Source: Streptomyces sp. MZ04 (lineage in GTDB: Bacteria; Actinomycetota; Actinomycetes; Streptomycetales; Streptomycetaceae). From it: a DNA stretch of 40,145 nucleotides. A program made the translations under genes and the position numbers. The notes beneath the pieces were generated by a model, which was not told where the DNA came from, did no database searches, and saw nothing but the letters and a program-made list of their open reading frames with translations. Location: NCBI RefSeq assembly GCF_004684775.1, contig NZ_SRIC01000044.1:1-40145 (forward strand), read 5' to 3'. Every line of letters begins with the position of its first letter. The stretch's first letter is position 1. Below are positions 9,013-17,810 of this stretch, one piece after another.

Positions 9013-11757
9013 ATGAGCGAGCACCGTCGCAAACCGCCGCAGCCGCAGGGCGGCGGACGCGCCGCGACCAGACGCGGCGTCTCCGGCGAGTCGCCGGGCC
9101 GCCGCGCGGCACCGCGTGGCGCCACTGGATCGCCCACTTCCGCAACCGGCTCGTACGGATCAGGTGACCCCGGTGACGGGGACCGTTCCTACGGCGGCCG
9201 GGCAGAGGCCCGTCGCGCGGCGCAGCGCAGCGGTCCCGTCGGCGCGGGCGGCGGTCGCCGCAGGGCGGCCGACGGGTCCGGTGCCGGCCGCTCGGGCGGT
9301 GGTGGCGGAGGCCGACGGGGTGGTGGGCCCGGCGGGCCGACCGGACCGGGTCGCGGCAGGGGCCGCGGCGGTCAGGGGCCTGCCAAGAAGCGGTTCATCG
9401 ACTACCCGCGCGCGAACAAGGACGGTCTGCGGCGCTGGGTTCCGTCCTGGCGCCTTGTCTCCGGCCTGTTCATCGGGTTCCTCGGGAGCCTGATGGCGGT
9501 CGCCGGTATCGCGTACGCCCTGGTGGAGGTCCCGAAGGTCGACGAGGCGGCCAAGGCGCAGAACAACGTCTACTACTGGGCCGACGGCAAGCAGATGGTC
9601 GCGACCGGTGGTGAGACGAACCGCCAGATCATCGACTACGAGAAGATCCCCAAGGCGATGCGCACCGCCGTCATCTCGGCGGAGAACAAGACGTTCGAGG
9701 ACGACAAGGGCGTCGACCCCATGGGCATCACCCGCGCCCTGGTCAACATGGCCAAGGGTGGCGAGACCCAGGGTGGCTCCACGATCACTCAGCAGTACGT
9801 GAAGAACGCGCGCCTCAATGACCAGTCGCAGACGGTCACGCGTAAGTTCAAAGAGCTCTTCATCTCCATAAAGGTCGGCCGTACGGTCCCCAAGGAAGAG
9901 ATCATGGCGGGGTATCTCAACACCGCCTACTACGGCCGCGGTGCCTACGGCATCCAGGCCGCGGCCCACGCGTACTTCAACGAGGACGCCACCGAACTTA
10001 ACCCCAGTCAGTGCGCTCTCCTCGCGACGGTGCTCAAGGGCGCCACGTACTACGACCCCGCCGGCTCCCCCGAGGTCGACCCGGCCGCCACGCAGGAGGC
10101 GAACACGGATCGGGCCACCAAGCGGTGGAGGTGGATCCTCGACGAGGAGGTCAAGGACGGCCACCTGACCACCGCGGAGCGGGGCAAGTACACGAAGTTC
10201 CCGAAGCTGCAGAACCCGCGGTCCAACGCCCAGCTGGGCGGTCAGATCGGTTATCTGGTCGACCTCGCCAAGGCGTACGTGATCAACAACAGCGACGGCA
10301 AGATCACGGCCAGTGATCTCCAGCAGGGCGGCTACGAGATCCACACGACCTTCGACAGGACGAAGGTCAAGGAGCTCGAGAAGTCCGTTGAGAAGGTCCG
10401 CAAGGCGAAGATCAAGCCCAAGCTGCGTCCGGAGAAGGACACCCACGTCCAGTTCGGTGGCGCCTCGGTGAACCCGAAGGACGGCGCTATCGAGGCGATC
10501 TACGGCGGTGAGGACGCGACCAAGCACTTCACCAACAACGCGGACCAGACCGGTGCGCAGGTCGGCTCGACGTTCAAGCCCTTCGTGCTGGCCGCCGCCT
10601 TCAAGGACGGTACGCGCGCCAAGGACGGGCCGGAGATCCAGGACGAGACCCAGCGGACGATCGTCAACCCCAAGAGCCGCTACAGCGGCAAGAACGAGCT
10701 CAAGATCGAGAAGTACGACGGCACCGTCTGGACGGACCGTGAGGGCAAGGAATGGCTGCAGAAGAACGACGGTGACGCGTCCTACAACGCGCCGAGCTAC
10801 CAGATCGACCTCCGTGAGGCGATGCGGGAGTCCGTCAACTCGGCCTATGTGCAGCTCGGCATGGATGTCGGCCTGGACAAGGTGAAGGCCGCCGCCGTCG
10901 ACGCGGGTCTCAAGCCGAACAGCCTGGCCAGCGCCAATTACCCGTCCTTCTCTCTCGGTACGTCCTCTCCGAGCGCGATCCGCATGGCCGGCGCGTACTC
11001 CACGTTCGCTTCCAGCGGCAAGCAGAACGAGCCGTACTCGGTCAAGGAAGTCGAGCACAAGGGCAACACCGTCTTCGAGCACGAGTCGCAGACCAAGCGG
11101 GCCTTCGACCCGGAGGTCGCCGACAACGTCACCGACGTGCTCAGGACCGTCGTCGAGAAGGGCACCGGTACCTCGGCGCAACTGAGCGGCCGCCAGGTGG
11201 CGGGCAAGACCGGTACGACCGACGGCAACAAGTCCGCCTGGTTCGTCGGATACACCCCGCAGCTGTCGACCGCGATCAGCATGTACCGCCTCGACGACAA
11301 CGAGGGGAACAAGAAGCGCGAGTTCCTGGAGATGTTCGGCACGGGTGGCGAGGAGAAGATCCACGGTGCCTCGTTCCCGGCGCAGATCTGGAAGGACTAC
11401 ATGGAGCGAGCCCTCAAGGGTGAGCCCGTGAAGAACTTCCCCGTGCCGAGTCCGATCGGTGAGGTCGTCGGCGAGACCCCGCCGCCGAGCCCGACCCCGA
11501 CGGAGACCGAGGAGCCGGAGGAGTCGCCGTCGCCGAGCGCCACGGAGACCGGACCGTCCCCGAGCCCGTCGGGCACCCCCGATCCCGGTGAATCCTGTGC
11601 CGACTGGGACTGGCAGTGCAGCAACAGCGGCGGTGCCGCGGACGGCGGGACCACAGACGGCAGCACCGGCGAACCGTCACCACCGACTACAGAGGATCCG
11701 ACCGGCGGTGGAGGAAGCAACGGCAATGGAGGCATCTTCGGAGGCACGACCGGCTGA
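9013..11757 (+). CDS. Class A penicillin-binding protein (transglycosylase/transpeptidase)
   Basis: Bifunctional peptidoglycan synthase of 914 residues. Residues 1-135 are a Gly/Arg-rich basic cytoplasmic tail, followed by one membrane anchor near 147-170. The GT51 domain shows SAENKTF (catalytic Glu near 221) and GGSTITQQ near 255. The transpeptidase domain shows STFK (nucleophile near 519), SVN near 607 and KTGTT near 731. The C-terminus is a Pro/Ser/Thr-rich wall-spanning tail with a CADWDWQC pair that may form a disulphide. The GT51 motif reads EN where ED is usual. The ATG at 9013 follows GAGGAG at about 10 nt. The gene opens a cell-wall block that includes GT87 and FemX. Confidence 0.95.
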   Translation: MSEHRRKPPQPQGGGRAATRRGVSGESPGRRAAPRGATGSPTSATGSYGSGDPGDGDRSYGGRAEARRAAQRSGPVGAGGGRRRAADGSGAGRSGGGGGGRRGGGPGGPTGPGRGRGRGGQGPAKKRFIDYPRANKDGLRRWVPSWRLVSGLFIGFLGSLMAVAGIAYALVEVPKVDEAAKAQNNVYYWADGKQMVATGGETNRQIIDYEKIPKAMRTAVISAENKTFEDDKGVDPMGITRALVNMAKGGETQGGSTITQQYVKNARLNDQSQTVTRKFKELFISIKVGRTVPKEEIMAGYLNTAYYGRGAYGIQAAAHAYFNEDATELNPSQCALLATVLKGATYYDPAGSPEVDPAATQEANTDRATKRWRWILDEEVKDGHLTTAERGKYTKFPKLQNPRSNAQLGGQIGYLVDLAKAYVINNSDGKITASDLQQGGYEIHTTFDRTKVKELEKSVEKVRKAKIKPKLRPEKDTHVQFGGASVNPKDGAIEAIYGGEDATKHFTNNADQTGAQVGSTFKPFVLAAAFKDGTRAKDGPEIQDETQRTIVNPKSRYSGKNELKIEKYDGTVWTDREGKEWLQKNDGDASYNAPSYQIDLREAMRESVNSAYVQLGMDVGLDKVKAAAVDAGLKPNSLASANYPSFSLGTSSPSAIRMAGAYSTFASSGKQNEPYSVKEVEHKGNTVFEHESQTKRAFDPEVADNVTDVLRTVVEKGTGTSAQLSGRQVAGKTGTTDGNKSAWFVGYTPQLSTAISMYRLDDNEGNKKREFLEMFGTGGEEKIHGASFPAQIWKDYMERALKGEPVKNFPVPSPIGEVVGETPPPSPTPTETEEPEESPSPSATETGPSPSPSGTPDPGESCADWDWQCSNSGGAADGGTTDGSTGEPSPPTTEDPTGGGGSNGNGGIFGGTTG

Positions 11758-11776
11758 CCGAGGTACCCCAAGTGCA

Positions 11777-11811
11777 TGTTTCACGTGAAACGCACTGTTT
11801 CACGTGAAACA
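11777..11811. promoter_or_regulatory. Tandem pair of parS sites
   Basis: Two parS cores lie 19 bp centre to centre: 11777-11792 (15/16, last base G) and 11796-11811 (perfect TGTTTCACGTGAAACA). They begin 20 bp after the PBP stop. Adjacent sites may act together in ParB loading (inference). Confidence 0.9.
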
Positions 11812-11829
11812 CGCACCGCCGATCATGAA

Positions 11830-11864
11830 GAGGGCCGCCACACCCGTACGGTGTGGCGGCCCTC
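11830..11864 (+). terminator. Intrinsic terminator after the PBP gene
   Basis: Perfect 15-bp stem (GAGGGCCGCCACACC) with a 5-nt loop, located downstream of the PBP gene and the twin parS sites and 36 bp before the chosen GT87 start. Confidence 0.75.
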
Positions 11865-11900
11865 TCCGTGTTCTCAGGCTCGTACGGCAGGATGTGCGGC

Positions 11901-13439
11901 ATGCCCAGTGCAGAAACGACGCGCACGAGCGTGCAGCAGCCCTCGAGCGGGCGGCAGCCGGAGCCCGTACGGCCGACCAAGGAGGACGAGGTCGCGGCGG
12001 CCGGCAGCGAGCTGATCGGCGGGCCCATCGGCCGCAGAGTGCTGTACGCGGCCACCTGGTGGACTCCCGTACGTGTCATCGCGCTCGTGGCCATCGGGAT
12101 GTTCGCGCTCGGCATGGTGCAGAAGATGCCGTGTTACGACGGCGCCTGGTTCCAGGGCGCGAGCTCGCAGTACACGCACGCCTGCTACTCCGACATCCCT
12201 CATCTCTACCAAGGGCGCGGCTTCGCCGACGGGCTCGTGCCCTACTTCGACAAGCTGCCCGGCGACATGGAGTACCTCGAATACCCGGTGCTCACCGGTG
12301 TGTTCATGGAGGTGGCCTCCTGGCTGACACCGGGCAGCGGGAGCGTCCAGCACCAGGAGAAGTTCTACTGGATGGTCAATGCCGGGATGCTGATGGCCTG
12401 TACGGCGGTCATCGCCGTCTGCGTCGCCCGCACCCACCGGCGCCGCCCCTGGGACGGCCTGCTCGTCGCTCTGGCGCCTGCCTTCGCTCTGACGGCCACG
12501 ATCAACTGGGACCTCTTCGCCGTCGCTCTCACGGCCGCCGCGATGCTGATGTGGGCACGCGGGGGGACACTCTCCGCGGGCATCCTGCTCGGCCTCGCGA
12601 CCGCCGCGAAGCTTTACCCGGCGCTGCTCCTCGGCCCGCTGCTCGTCCTGTGCTGGCGGGCGGGGCGCTGGCGGGCCTTCTGCATGACGGCAGGGGCCGC
12701 GGTGGGTGCCTGGCTCGTGGTGAACCTGCCGGTGATGATCGACCACGATGCCTCGGGCTTCCACATCCGCGAGGGCTGGGCGAAGTTCTACACCTTCAGC
12801 CAGGAGCGGGGCGTCGACTTCGGCTCCTTCTGGCTGATCCTCTCCCAGCGCATGGACGACCCGCTGTCCACCGACACGGTCAACACCCTCGCCACCGCCC
12901 TGATGCTCCTGGCCTGCCTGGGAATCGGCGCCCTCGGCCTGATCGCGCCGCGCCGCCCGCGCTTCGCGCAGCTGGCCTTCCTGGTGGTCGCCGCGTTCGT
13001 CCTCACCAACAAGGTCTACTCGCCGCAGTACGTCCTGTGGCTCATCCCCCTCGCCGCGCTGGCCCGGCCGCGCTGGCGCGACTTCCTGATCTGGCAGGCC
13101 TGCGAGGTCGCGTACTTCCTGGGGATCTGGCTGTACCTCGCGTACACGACGAGCGGAGACGCCCACAAGGGACTGCCGACCGAGGGCTACCAACTGGTCA
13201 TCATGATCCACCTGTTGGGCACGCTGTACCTGTGCGCCATCGTCGTACGGGACATCCTGATGCCGGAGAGGGATCCGGTGCGGCGGTCCGGCGACGACGA
13301 TCCGTCGGGAGGCGTGCTGGACGGTGCGCAGGACGTCTTCGTCCTCGGGCAGGCCGCCCATCCGCCGCGGCACGCGGTGCATTCCACGGAAAGGCCCGTC
13401 GTGCGGTGGGGGTCGACGACGACCGATATTTCACCCTGA
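11901..13439 (+). CDS. GT87-family membrane glycosyltransferase
   Basis: 512-residue polytopic membrane protein resembling the GT-C fold mannosyltransferases of GT87 (PimE-like), which use polyprenyl-phosphate sugars on the outer face of the membrane. Supporting motifs are the EYLEYPVLTGVFM loop, the NWDLFAVAL segment typical of the family, a KLYPALLLGPL helix, and NKVYSPQYVLWL late in the sequence. About ten membrane helices are visible. The ATG at 11901 is used because an AGG lies 9 nt upstream; an ATG at 11892 is also possible. It ends before a strong hairpin, convergent with the alanine racemase-like gene. Substrate unknown. Confidence 0.88.
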   Translation: MPSAETTRTSVQQPSSGRQPEPVRPTKEDEVAAAGSELIGGPIGRRVLYAATWWTPVRVIALVAIGMFALGMVQKMPCYDGAWFQGASSQYTHACYSDIPHLYQGRGFADGLVPYFDKLPGDMEYLEYPVLTGVFMEVASWLTPGSGSVQHQEKFYWMVNAGMLMACTAVIAVCVARTHRRRPWDGLLVALAPAFALTATINWDLFAVALTAAAMLMWARGGTLSAGILLGLATAAKLYPALLLGPLLVLCWRAGRWRAFCMTAGAAVGAWLVVNLPVMIDHDASGFHIREGWAKFYTFSQERGVDFGSFWLILSQRMDDPLSTDTVNTLATALMLLACLGIGALGLIAPRRPRFAQLAFLVVAAFVLTNKVYSPQYVLWLIPLAALARPRWRDFLIWQACEVAYFLGIWLYLAYTTSGDAHKGLPTEGYQLVIMIHLLGTLYLCAIVVRDILMPERDPVRRSGDDDPSGGVLDGAQDVFVLGQAAHPPRHAVHSTERPVVRWGSTTTDISP

Positions 13440-13451
13440 GCGAACAGGCAA

Positions 13452-13500
13452 GTAAGAGAAGGGCCGGGCGCGATGTGGTCGCGCCCGGCCCTTCTCTTAC
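13452..13500. terminator. Bidirectional terminator between convergent genes
   Basis: Perfect 22-bp stem (13452-13473 with 13479-13500) and a 5-nt TGTGG loop. It lies 12 bp after the GT87 stop and 30 bp from the end of the convergent alanine racemase-like gene, so it can serve both. Confidence 0.88.
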
Positions 13501-13530
13501 ATGATCTCGTACGTGATCTTGTACGTGTGA

Positions 13531-14562
13531 TCAGCGGTCGACGATGCGGTCGAACTGCGTGGTGGTGTGCCGCAGATGGGCCACCAGCTCCTCGCCCACC
13601 TTCGGCTCCGTCGCGTCCGAGGGCACGAAGAGGATGGAGACCTGCATGTGCGGCGGCTCGGCGAACCAGCGCTGCTTGCCGGCCCAGACGAACGGCGACA
13701 GGTTGCGGTTGACGGTCGCGAGGCCCGCACGGGCCACGCCCTTCGCCCGCGGCACCATGCCGTGCAGCGCCTTCGGGGCCTCCAGGCCCACGCCGTGCGA
13801 CGTGCCGCCCGCGACGACGACCAGCCAGCCGTCGGACGCGACCTTCTGCTGGCGGTAGCCGAAGCGGTCGCCCTTGGACACCTGCGTGACGTCCAGGACG
13901 GCACCGCGGTACTGGGTGGCCTCGTGATCCCCGAGCCACAGATGCGTGCCGATGCGCGCGCGGAAGCGCGTCTGCGGGAACTGCTGCTGCAGGCGCTGGA
14001 GTTCATTGGCCTTGAGGTGGCTGACGAACATCGTGTGCAGCGGAAGACGGGCGGCGCGCAGTCGGTCCATCCAGCCGATGACCTCCTCGACGGCGTCCGA
14101 GCCGTCCGTGCGGTCCAGCGGCAGGTGGATCGCGAAGCCTTCGAGGCGTACGTCCTCGATGGCCGCGTGCAGCTGCGAGAGCTCCTGCTCGCTCACGCCG
14201 TGCCGCTTCATCGAGGACATGACCTCGATGACCACACGGGCGCCCACGAGGCCGTGCACGCCGTCGAGCGACGACACGGAGCGGATGACGCGGTCGGGCA
14301 GCGGCACGGGCTCCTCGCCCCGCCGGAACGGGGTCAGGACCAGCAGGTCACCGCTGAACCAGTCCTTGATCCGGGCGGCTTCGTACGTGGTGCCGACGGC
14401 GAGGACGTCGGAGCCGAAGCGGGTCGCTTCCTCAGCGAGGCGCTCATGACCGAAGCCGTAGCCGTTGCCCTTGCAGACCGGGACGATTCCCGGGAACTGC
14501 TCCAGCACGTGCTTGTGGTGTGCCCGCCAGCGCGCGGTGTCGACATAGAGCGTGAGCGCCAT
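13531..14562 (-). CDS. Alanine racemase-like PLP barrel protein
   Basis: 343-residue fold-type III PLP enzyme. The PLP-lysine motif is PVCKGNGYGFG (Lys31), where canonical Alr has KADAYGHG. The C-terminal beta-domain is present but the usual GYG motif reads GDRFGYRQQ. The protein is shorter than typical Alr (about 370-390 residues). It is probably a divergent racemase or a related PLP barrel enzyme rather than the main Alr. The ATG at 14562 (MALTLYVDTARW) is the first in frame. FemX ends 102 bp upstream on the same strand, so an envelope role is inferred from context. Confidence 0.85.
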   Translation of the reverse strand: MALTLYVDTARWRAHHKHVLEQFPGIVPVCKGNGYGFGHERLAEEATRFGSDVLAVGTTYEAARIKDWFSGDLLVLTPFRRGEEPVPLPDRVIRSVSSLDGVHGLVGARVVIEVMSSMKRHGVSEQELSQLHAAIEDVRLEGFAIHLPLDRTDGSDAVEEVIGWMDRLRAARLPLHTMFVSHLKANELQRLQQQFPQTRFRARIGTHLWLGDHEATQYRGAVLDVTQVSKGDRFGYRQQKVASDGWLVVVAGGTSHGVGLEAPKALHGMVPRAKGVARAGLATVNRNLSPFVWAGKQRWFAEPPHMQVSILFVPSDATEPKVGEELVAHLRHTTTQFDRIVDR

Positions 14563-14664
14563 GGCCGGATCCTGGAACCTTTCTCGTGGCTGCGGTGTAT
14601 CAGAGGTATGAAGACTATTTTTGGCAGTGCTCGTGGATGTGTGAATTGTGCCGGGTCGGTGCGG

Positions 14665-15786
14665 TCAGCGGCGCGACATGTAGATGTCGAGCGCCTTGTG
14701 GAGCAGCTTGTTGAGCGGGAAGTCCCACTCGCCGATGTACTCGACAGCCTCTCCACCCGTGCCCACCTTGAACTGAATCAGTCCGAAGAGGTGGTCCGTC
14801 TCGTCCAGAGAGTCGGAGATGCCCCGCAAGTCATAGACCGTGGCGCCGAGCGCGTAGGCGTCGCGGAGCATCCGCCACTGCATCGCGTTCGAGGGCCTGA
14901 CCTCGCGGCCGATGTTGTCCGAGGCGCCGTAGGAGTACCAGACGTGCCCGCCGACGACCAGCATCGTCGCCGCGGAGAGGTTCACGCCGTTGTGCCGCGC
15001 GAAGTACAGCCGCATGCGGTTGGGGTCCTCGGAGTTGAGCACCCGCCACATCTGCTGGAAGTAACCCAGCGGCCGCGGCCGGAACTTGTCGCGGACCGCG
15101 GTGATCTCGTAGAGCCGCTGCCATTCGGCGAGGTCCTCGTATCCGCCCTGGACGACCTCGACACCGGCCTTCTCGGCCTTCTTGATGTTGCGCCGCCACA
15201 GCTGGTTGAAGCCCTTGAGGACCTCGTCCAGGGAGCGGTTGGCCAGCGGCACCTGGAAGACATAGCGCGGCTGTACGTCACCGAAGCCGGCCCCGCCGTC
15301 CTCGCCCTGCTGCCAGCCCATGCGGCGCAGCCGGTCGGAGACCTCAAAGGCACGCGGCTCGATGTGCGAGGCCTCGACGTCGCGAAGCCGCTTCACGTCC
15401 GGGTTCTGGATGCCCGATTTGATCGCGGGAGCGTCCCAGCGCCGGATGACGACCGGCGGGCCCATCTTCACCGAGAAGGCGCCCTGCTGCTTCAGATGCG
15501 CGAGCATCGGCTGCAGCCAGTCGTCGAGGTTCGGGGCGTACCAATTGATGACCGGGCCCTCGGGGAGGTACGCGAGATAGCGCTTCAGCTTGGGCAGTTG
15601 GCGGTAGAGCACCAGACCCGCGCCGACGAGCTGACCGGTCCCGTCGTCGAACCAGCCCAGGTTCTCCGAACGCCATTCACTCTTCACATCCGCCCATGCC
15701 GGGACCTGGCAATGACTCGCCGACGGCAGACTCTGGATAAACGCCAGATGCTGCTCGCGACTGATGGTCCTCAGGGTCAGACTCAT
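14665..15786 (-). CDS. femX: FemX-type lipid II glycyltransferase (FemABX family)
   Basis: Transfers glycine from Gly-tRNA to the stem peptide of lipid II, forming the interpeptide link of Streptomyces peptidoglycan. The 373-residue protein has the two-lobed GNAT-like FemABX layout: LAYLPEGPVINW in the first half, then WRRNIKKAEKAGVEV and the ending YDLRGISDSLDETDHLFGLIQFK, which is characteristic of the family. GAGGAG precedes the ATG at 15786. It is probably co-transcribed with the small membrane protein gene upstream (15933-16244) and the racemase-like gene downstream. The symbol follows the S. coelicolor homologue in the same order. Confidence 0.93.
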   Translation of the reverse strand: MSLTLRTISREQHLAFIQSLPSASHCQVPAWADVKSEWRSENLGWFDDGTGQLVGAGLVLYRQLPKLKRYLAYLPEGPVINWYAPNLDDWLQPMLAHLKQQGAFSVKMGPPVVIRRWDAPAIKSGIQNPDVKRLRDVEASHIEPRAFEVSDRLRRMGWQQGEDGGAGFGDVQPRYVFQVPLANRSLDEVLKGFNQLWRRNIKKAEKAGVEVVQGGYEDLAEWQRLYEITAVRDKFRPRPLGYFQQMWRVLNSEDPNRMRLYFARHNGVNLSAATMLVVGGHVWYSYGASDNIGREVRPSNAMQWRMLRDAYALGATVYDLRGISDSLDETDHLFGLIQFKVGTGGEAVEYIGEWDFPLNKLLHKALDIYMSRR

Positions 15787-15932
15787 TCGGGGCGCTCCTC
15801 GGGCTGGTGTGTCCCCATGGGTACAGGGGCTCCGGCTCTCGCGCCGAAGCCTACTGTGCCCCGCGAGCGCCCCGTCTGGGCGTACGGAACCTCGACCCCC
15901 GGCCTATGGGCGGCGGGGGTGCCGAGGGGCGG

Positions 15933-16244
15933 TCACCAGAGGCCGCCGAAGAGCCCGCCGTGGGCCATACCCAGGAAGAATCCGACCGCCGACGCACCGA
16001 GGCCCACGATCAGGCCGAAGCGCTCACGGGTCGTTTCGGAGACGAACTGTCCCCACGCAGCCGTGCCGATTCCCAGCAGGCCGGTCCATGAGCTGAGCAG
16101 ATGGAGGTTGTGGAACATCGCGGAGACGAAGGCGATCGCACCGAGGACCAGGGTCACGCCGAGGAGCGTGTCCTGCAGTGGATGGGCCTTGCCGTCCGTG
16201 GCGAAGAGAGAGCCGGCGGTGTTTCGTCGCAATGCTTGTGCCAT
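15933..16244 (-). CDS. Small conserved membrane protein
   Basis: 103 residues with three clear hydrophobic segments (LQDTLLGVTLVLGAIAFVSAM, LLSSWTGLLGIGTAAWG, FGLIVGLGASAVGFFLGMAHGG). No enzyme motif is seen. The ATG at 16244 has a strong AGGAGGTG ribosome binding site, so the longer frame from 16289 is rejected. It precedes femX on the same strand with a 146-bp gap and is divergent from the rpsF operon. Function unknown; position suggests an envelope role. Confidence 0.8.
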   Translation of the reverse strand: MAQALRRNTAGSLFATDGKAHPLQDTLLGVTLVLGAIAFVSAMFHNLHLLSSWTGLLGIGTAAWGQFVSETTRERFGLIVGLGASAVGFFLGMAHGGLFGGLW

Positions 16245-16325
16245 GAGGCACCTCCTGCGGAAGGCGGCGCATCGTAGCGCCATACACACCCGATGTGTAC
16301 AGATTCTGCCCGCCGGACGCCGGAT

Positions 16326-16355
16326 TTCAACCGGAAGCCATGGTGCGGGTACTCT
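16326..16355 (+). promoter_or_regulatory. Possible housekeeping promoter of the rpsF operon
   Basis: TTCAAC, an 18-bp spacer and TACTCT resemble a HrdB promoter, about 165 bp upstream of rpsF. The implied leader is long and could hold translational control, but I see no firm S6:S18-type motif. Confidence 0.35.
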
Positions 16356-16427
16356 GTACCGTCTGCACCGGTGTCTGCCCAGGCCCCTGGCAGGGCTCCA
16401 GCTCGGTCTTCCGATCGAGGAGCCCGA

Positions 16428-16450
16428 TTGTCAGTGGCTGCGGATACCGT
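16428..16450 (+). promoter_or_regulatory. RecA-NDp/PafBC-type DNA-damage promoter before rpsF-ssb
   Basis: TTGTCAGTG (16428-16436), eight bases, then TACCGT (16445-16450) matches the actinobacterial LexA-independent damage promoter consensus tTGTCRgtg-N8-TAnnnT at all fixed positions. The implied start near 16457 leaves about 64 nt before the rpsF ATG. In mycobacteria such promoters are activated by PafBC. Damage induction of this operon is inferred. Confidence 0.7.
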
Positions 16451-16520
16451 TGCGTACGCATCACGACCCTCCTGCCACGGAACGACCGTGGCCGCTGAGT
16501 CCAAAGGAGGTGGGTTCCAC

Positions 16521-16811
16521 ATGCGTCACTACGAAGTGATGGTCATCCTCGACCCCGATCTCGAGGAGCGCGCTGTCTCCCCGCTGATCGAGAACTTCCT
16601 CTCCGTCGTCCGTGAGGGCAACGGAAAGGTTGAGAAGGTCGACACCTGGGGCCGTCGTCGTCTCTCGTACGAGATCAAGAAGAAGCCCGAGGGCATCTAC
16701 TCGGTCATCGACCTGCAGGCCGAGCCTGCGGTCGTCAAGGAGCTCGACCGCCAGATGAACCTGAACGAGTCGGTCCTCCGGACCAAGGTCCTCCGTCCCG
16801 AGACCCACTGA
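16521..16811 (+). CDS. rpsF: 30S ribosomal protein S6
   Basis: 96-residue small-subunit protein that binds 16S rRNA as a heterodimer with S18, encoded two genes downstream. It starts [19 protein letters not shown] and contains the family segments [18 protein letters not shown] and [12 protein letters not shown]. The ATG at 16521 has AAAGGAGGTG about 8 nt upstream; the longer frame from 16293 has no such site. First gene of rpsF-ssb-rpsR-rplI, 80 bp before ssb. Two candidate promoters lie upstream, one of them damage-type. Confidence 0.97.
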
Positions 16812-16891
16812 GCTTCCTAGCTCAGCGGTACTCGGGTTTCGAGTAGCAGCAGCAAAAGCAGCCAGCAGCAAACCCGCCGAGAGGTTCCCCC

Positions 16892-17497
16892 ATGGCAGGC
16901 GAGACCGTCATCACGGTCGTCGGCAATCTTGTCGACGACCCCGAGCTGCGCTTCACCCCGTCCGGTGCGGCGGTCGCGAAGTTCCGTGTCGCGTCCACTC
17001 CCCGCACCTTCGACCGTCAGACCAATGAGTGGAAGGACGGCGAGAGCCTCTTCCTCACCTGCTCGGTCTGGCGTCAGGCGGCGGAGAACGTCGCTGAGTC
17101 GCTTCAGCGAGGCATGCGCGTCGTCGTGCAGGGCCGGTTGAAGCAGCGGTCCTACGAGGACCGCGAGGGCGTCAAGCGCACGGTCTACGAACTGGACGTC
17201 GAGGAAGTCGGCGCCAGCTTGAAGAACGCCACGGCCAAGGTCACCAAGACCACCGGTCGCGGCGGCCAGGGTGGATACGGCGGCGGTGGCGGCGGCCAGC
17301 AGGGCGGCGGCAACTGGGGCGGCGGCTCCGGTGGCGGTCAGCAGCAGGGTGGCGGCGGTGCTCCCGCCGACGACCCCTGGGCGACCGGTGCTCCGGCCGG
17401 CGGCGGCCAGCAGCAGGGCGGCGGCGGTGGCTGGGGCGGAAGCTCCGGCGGCTCCGGCGGCTCTGGCGGCGGCTACTCGGACGAGCCCCCCTTCTAG
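16892..17497 (+). CDS. ssb: Single-stranded DNA-binding protein
   Basis: 201-residue SSB that coats ssDNA during replication, repair and recombination. The N-terminal OB fold (about residues 1-115) begins [21 protein letters not shown] and includes [21 protein letters not shown]. The rest is a Gly/Gln-rich flexible tail ending in SDEPPF, the acidic tip that recruits partner proteins. Being in the rpsF-rpsR operon marks it as the essential SsbA type rather than the sporulation paralogue SsbB. GAGAGG lies just upstream of the ATG. A RecA-NDp-like promoter before rpsF may raise its level after DNA damage. Confidence 0.97.
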   Translation: MAGETVITVVGNLVDDPELRFTPSGAAVAKFRVASTPRTFDRQTNEWKDGESLFLTCSVWRQAAENVAESLQRGMRVVVQGRLKQRSYEDREGVKRTVYELDVEEVGASLKNATAKVTKTTGRGGQGGYGGGGGGQQGGGNWGGGSGGGQQQGGGGAPADDPWATGAPAGGGQQQGGGGGWGGSSGGSGGSGGGYSDEPPF

Positions 17498-17555
17498 GCC
17501 TCAGGGCCAAGAGGTGGGCCGTACCCACACTTCTTGATCACACAGGAGAAACACC

Positions 17556-17792
17556 ATGGCGAAGCCGCCTGTGCGCAAGCCTAAGAAGAAGGTCTGCGCA
17601 TTCTGCAAGGACAAGGTCACGTACGTGGACTACAAGGACACGAACATGCTGCGGAAGTTCATTTCCGACCGCGGCAAGATCCGTGCCCGCCGCGTGACCG
17701 GCAACTGCACGCAGCACCAGCGTGACGTCGCCACGGCCGTGAAGAACAGCCGTGAGATGGCGCTGCTGCCCTACACGTCCACCGCGCGATAA
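17556..17792 (+). CDS. rpsR: 30S ribosomal protein S18, zinc-ligand (C+) form
   Basis: 78-residue partner of S6 on the 30S platform. Cys14 and Cys17 (VCAFC) with Cys51 and His54 (NCTQH) give a full zinc-ligand set, so this is the zinc-containing version. Streptomyces genomes often carry a second, zinc-free S18 elsewhere under Zur control. The start [12 protein letters not shown] is preceded by CAGGAGAAA. It lies 58 bp after ssb and 18 bp before rplI. Confidence 0.97.
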   Translation: MAKPPVRKPKKKVCAFCKDKVTYVDYKDTNMLRKFISDRGKIRARRVTGNCTQHQRDVATAVKNSREMALLPYTSTAR

Positions 17793-17810
17793 GGGAAGGG
17801 TGACCGACTA

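Noticed and set aside
9160..11364. 734-codon minus-strand open frame opposite the PBP gene
   Set aside because: It is antisense to a gene with clear PBP motifs; long antisense frames are expected in such high-GC DNA, and its translation has no recognisable domain.
13567..16539. 990-codon plus-strand open frame across the racemase-like and femX genes
   Set aside because: Shadow of two well-supported minus-strand genes; no start signal and a low-complexity translation.
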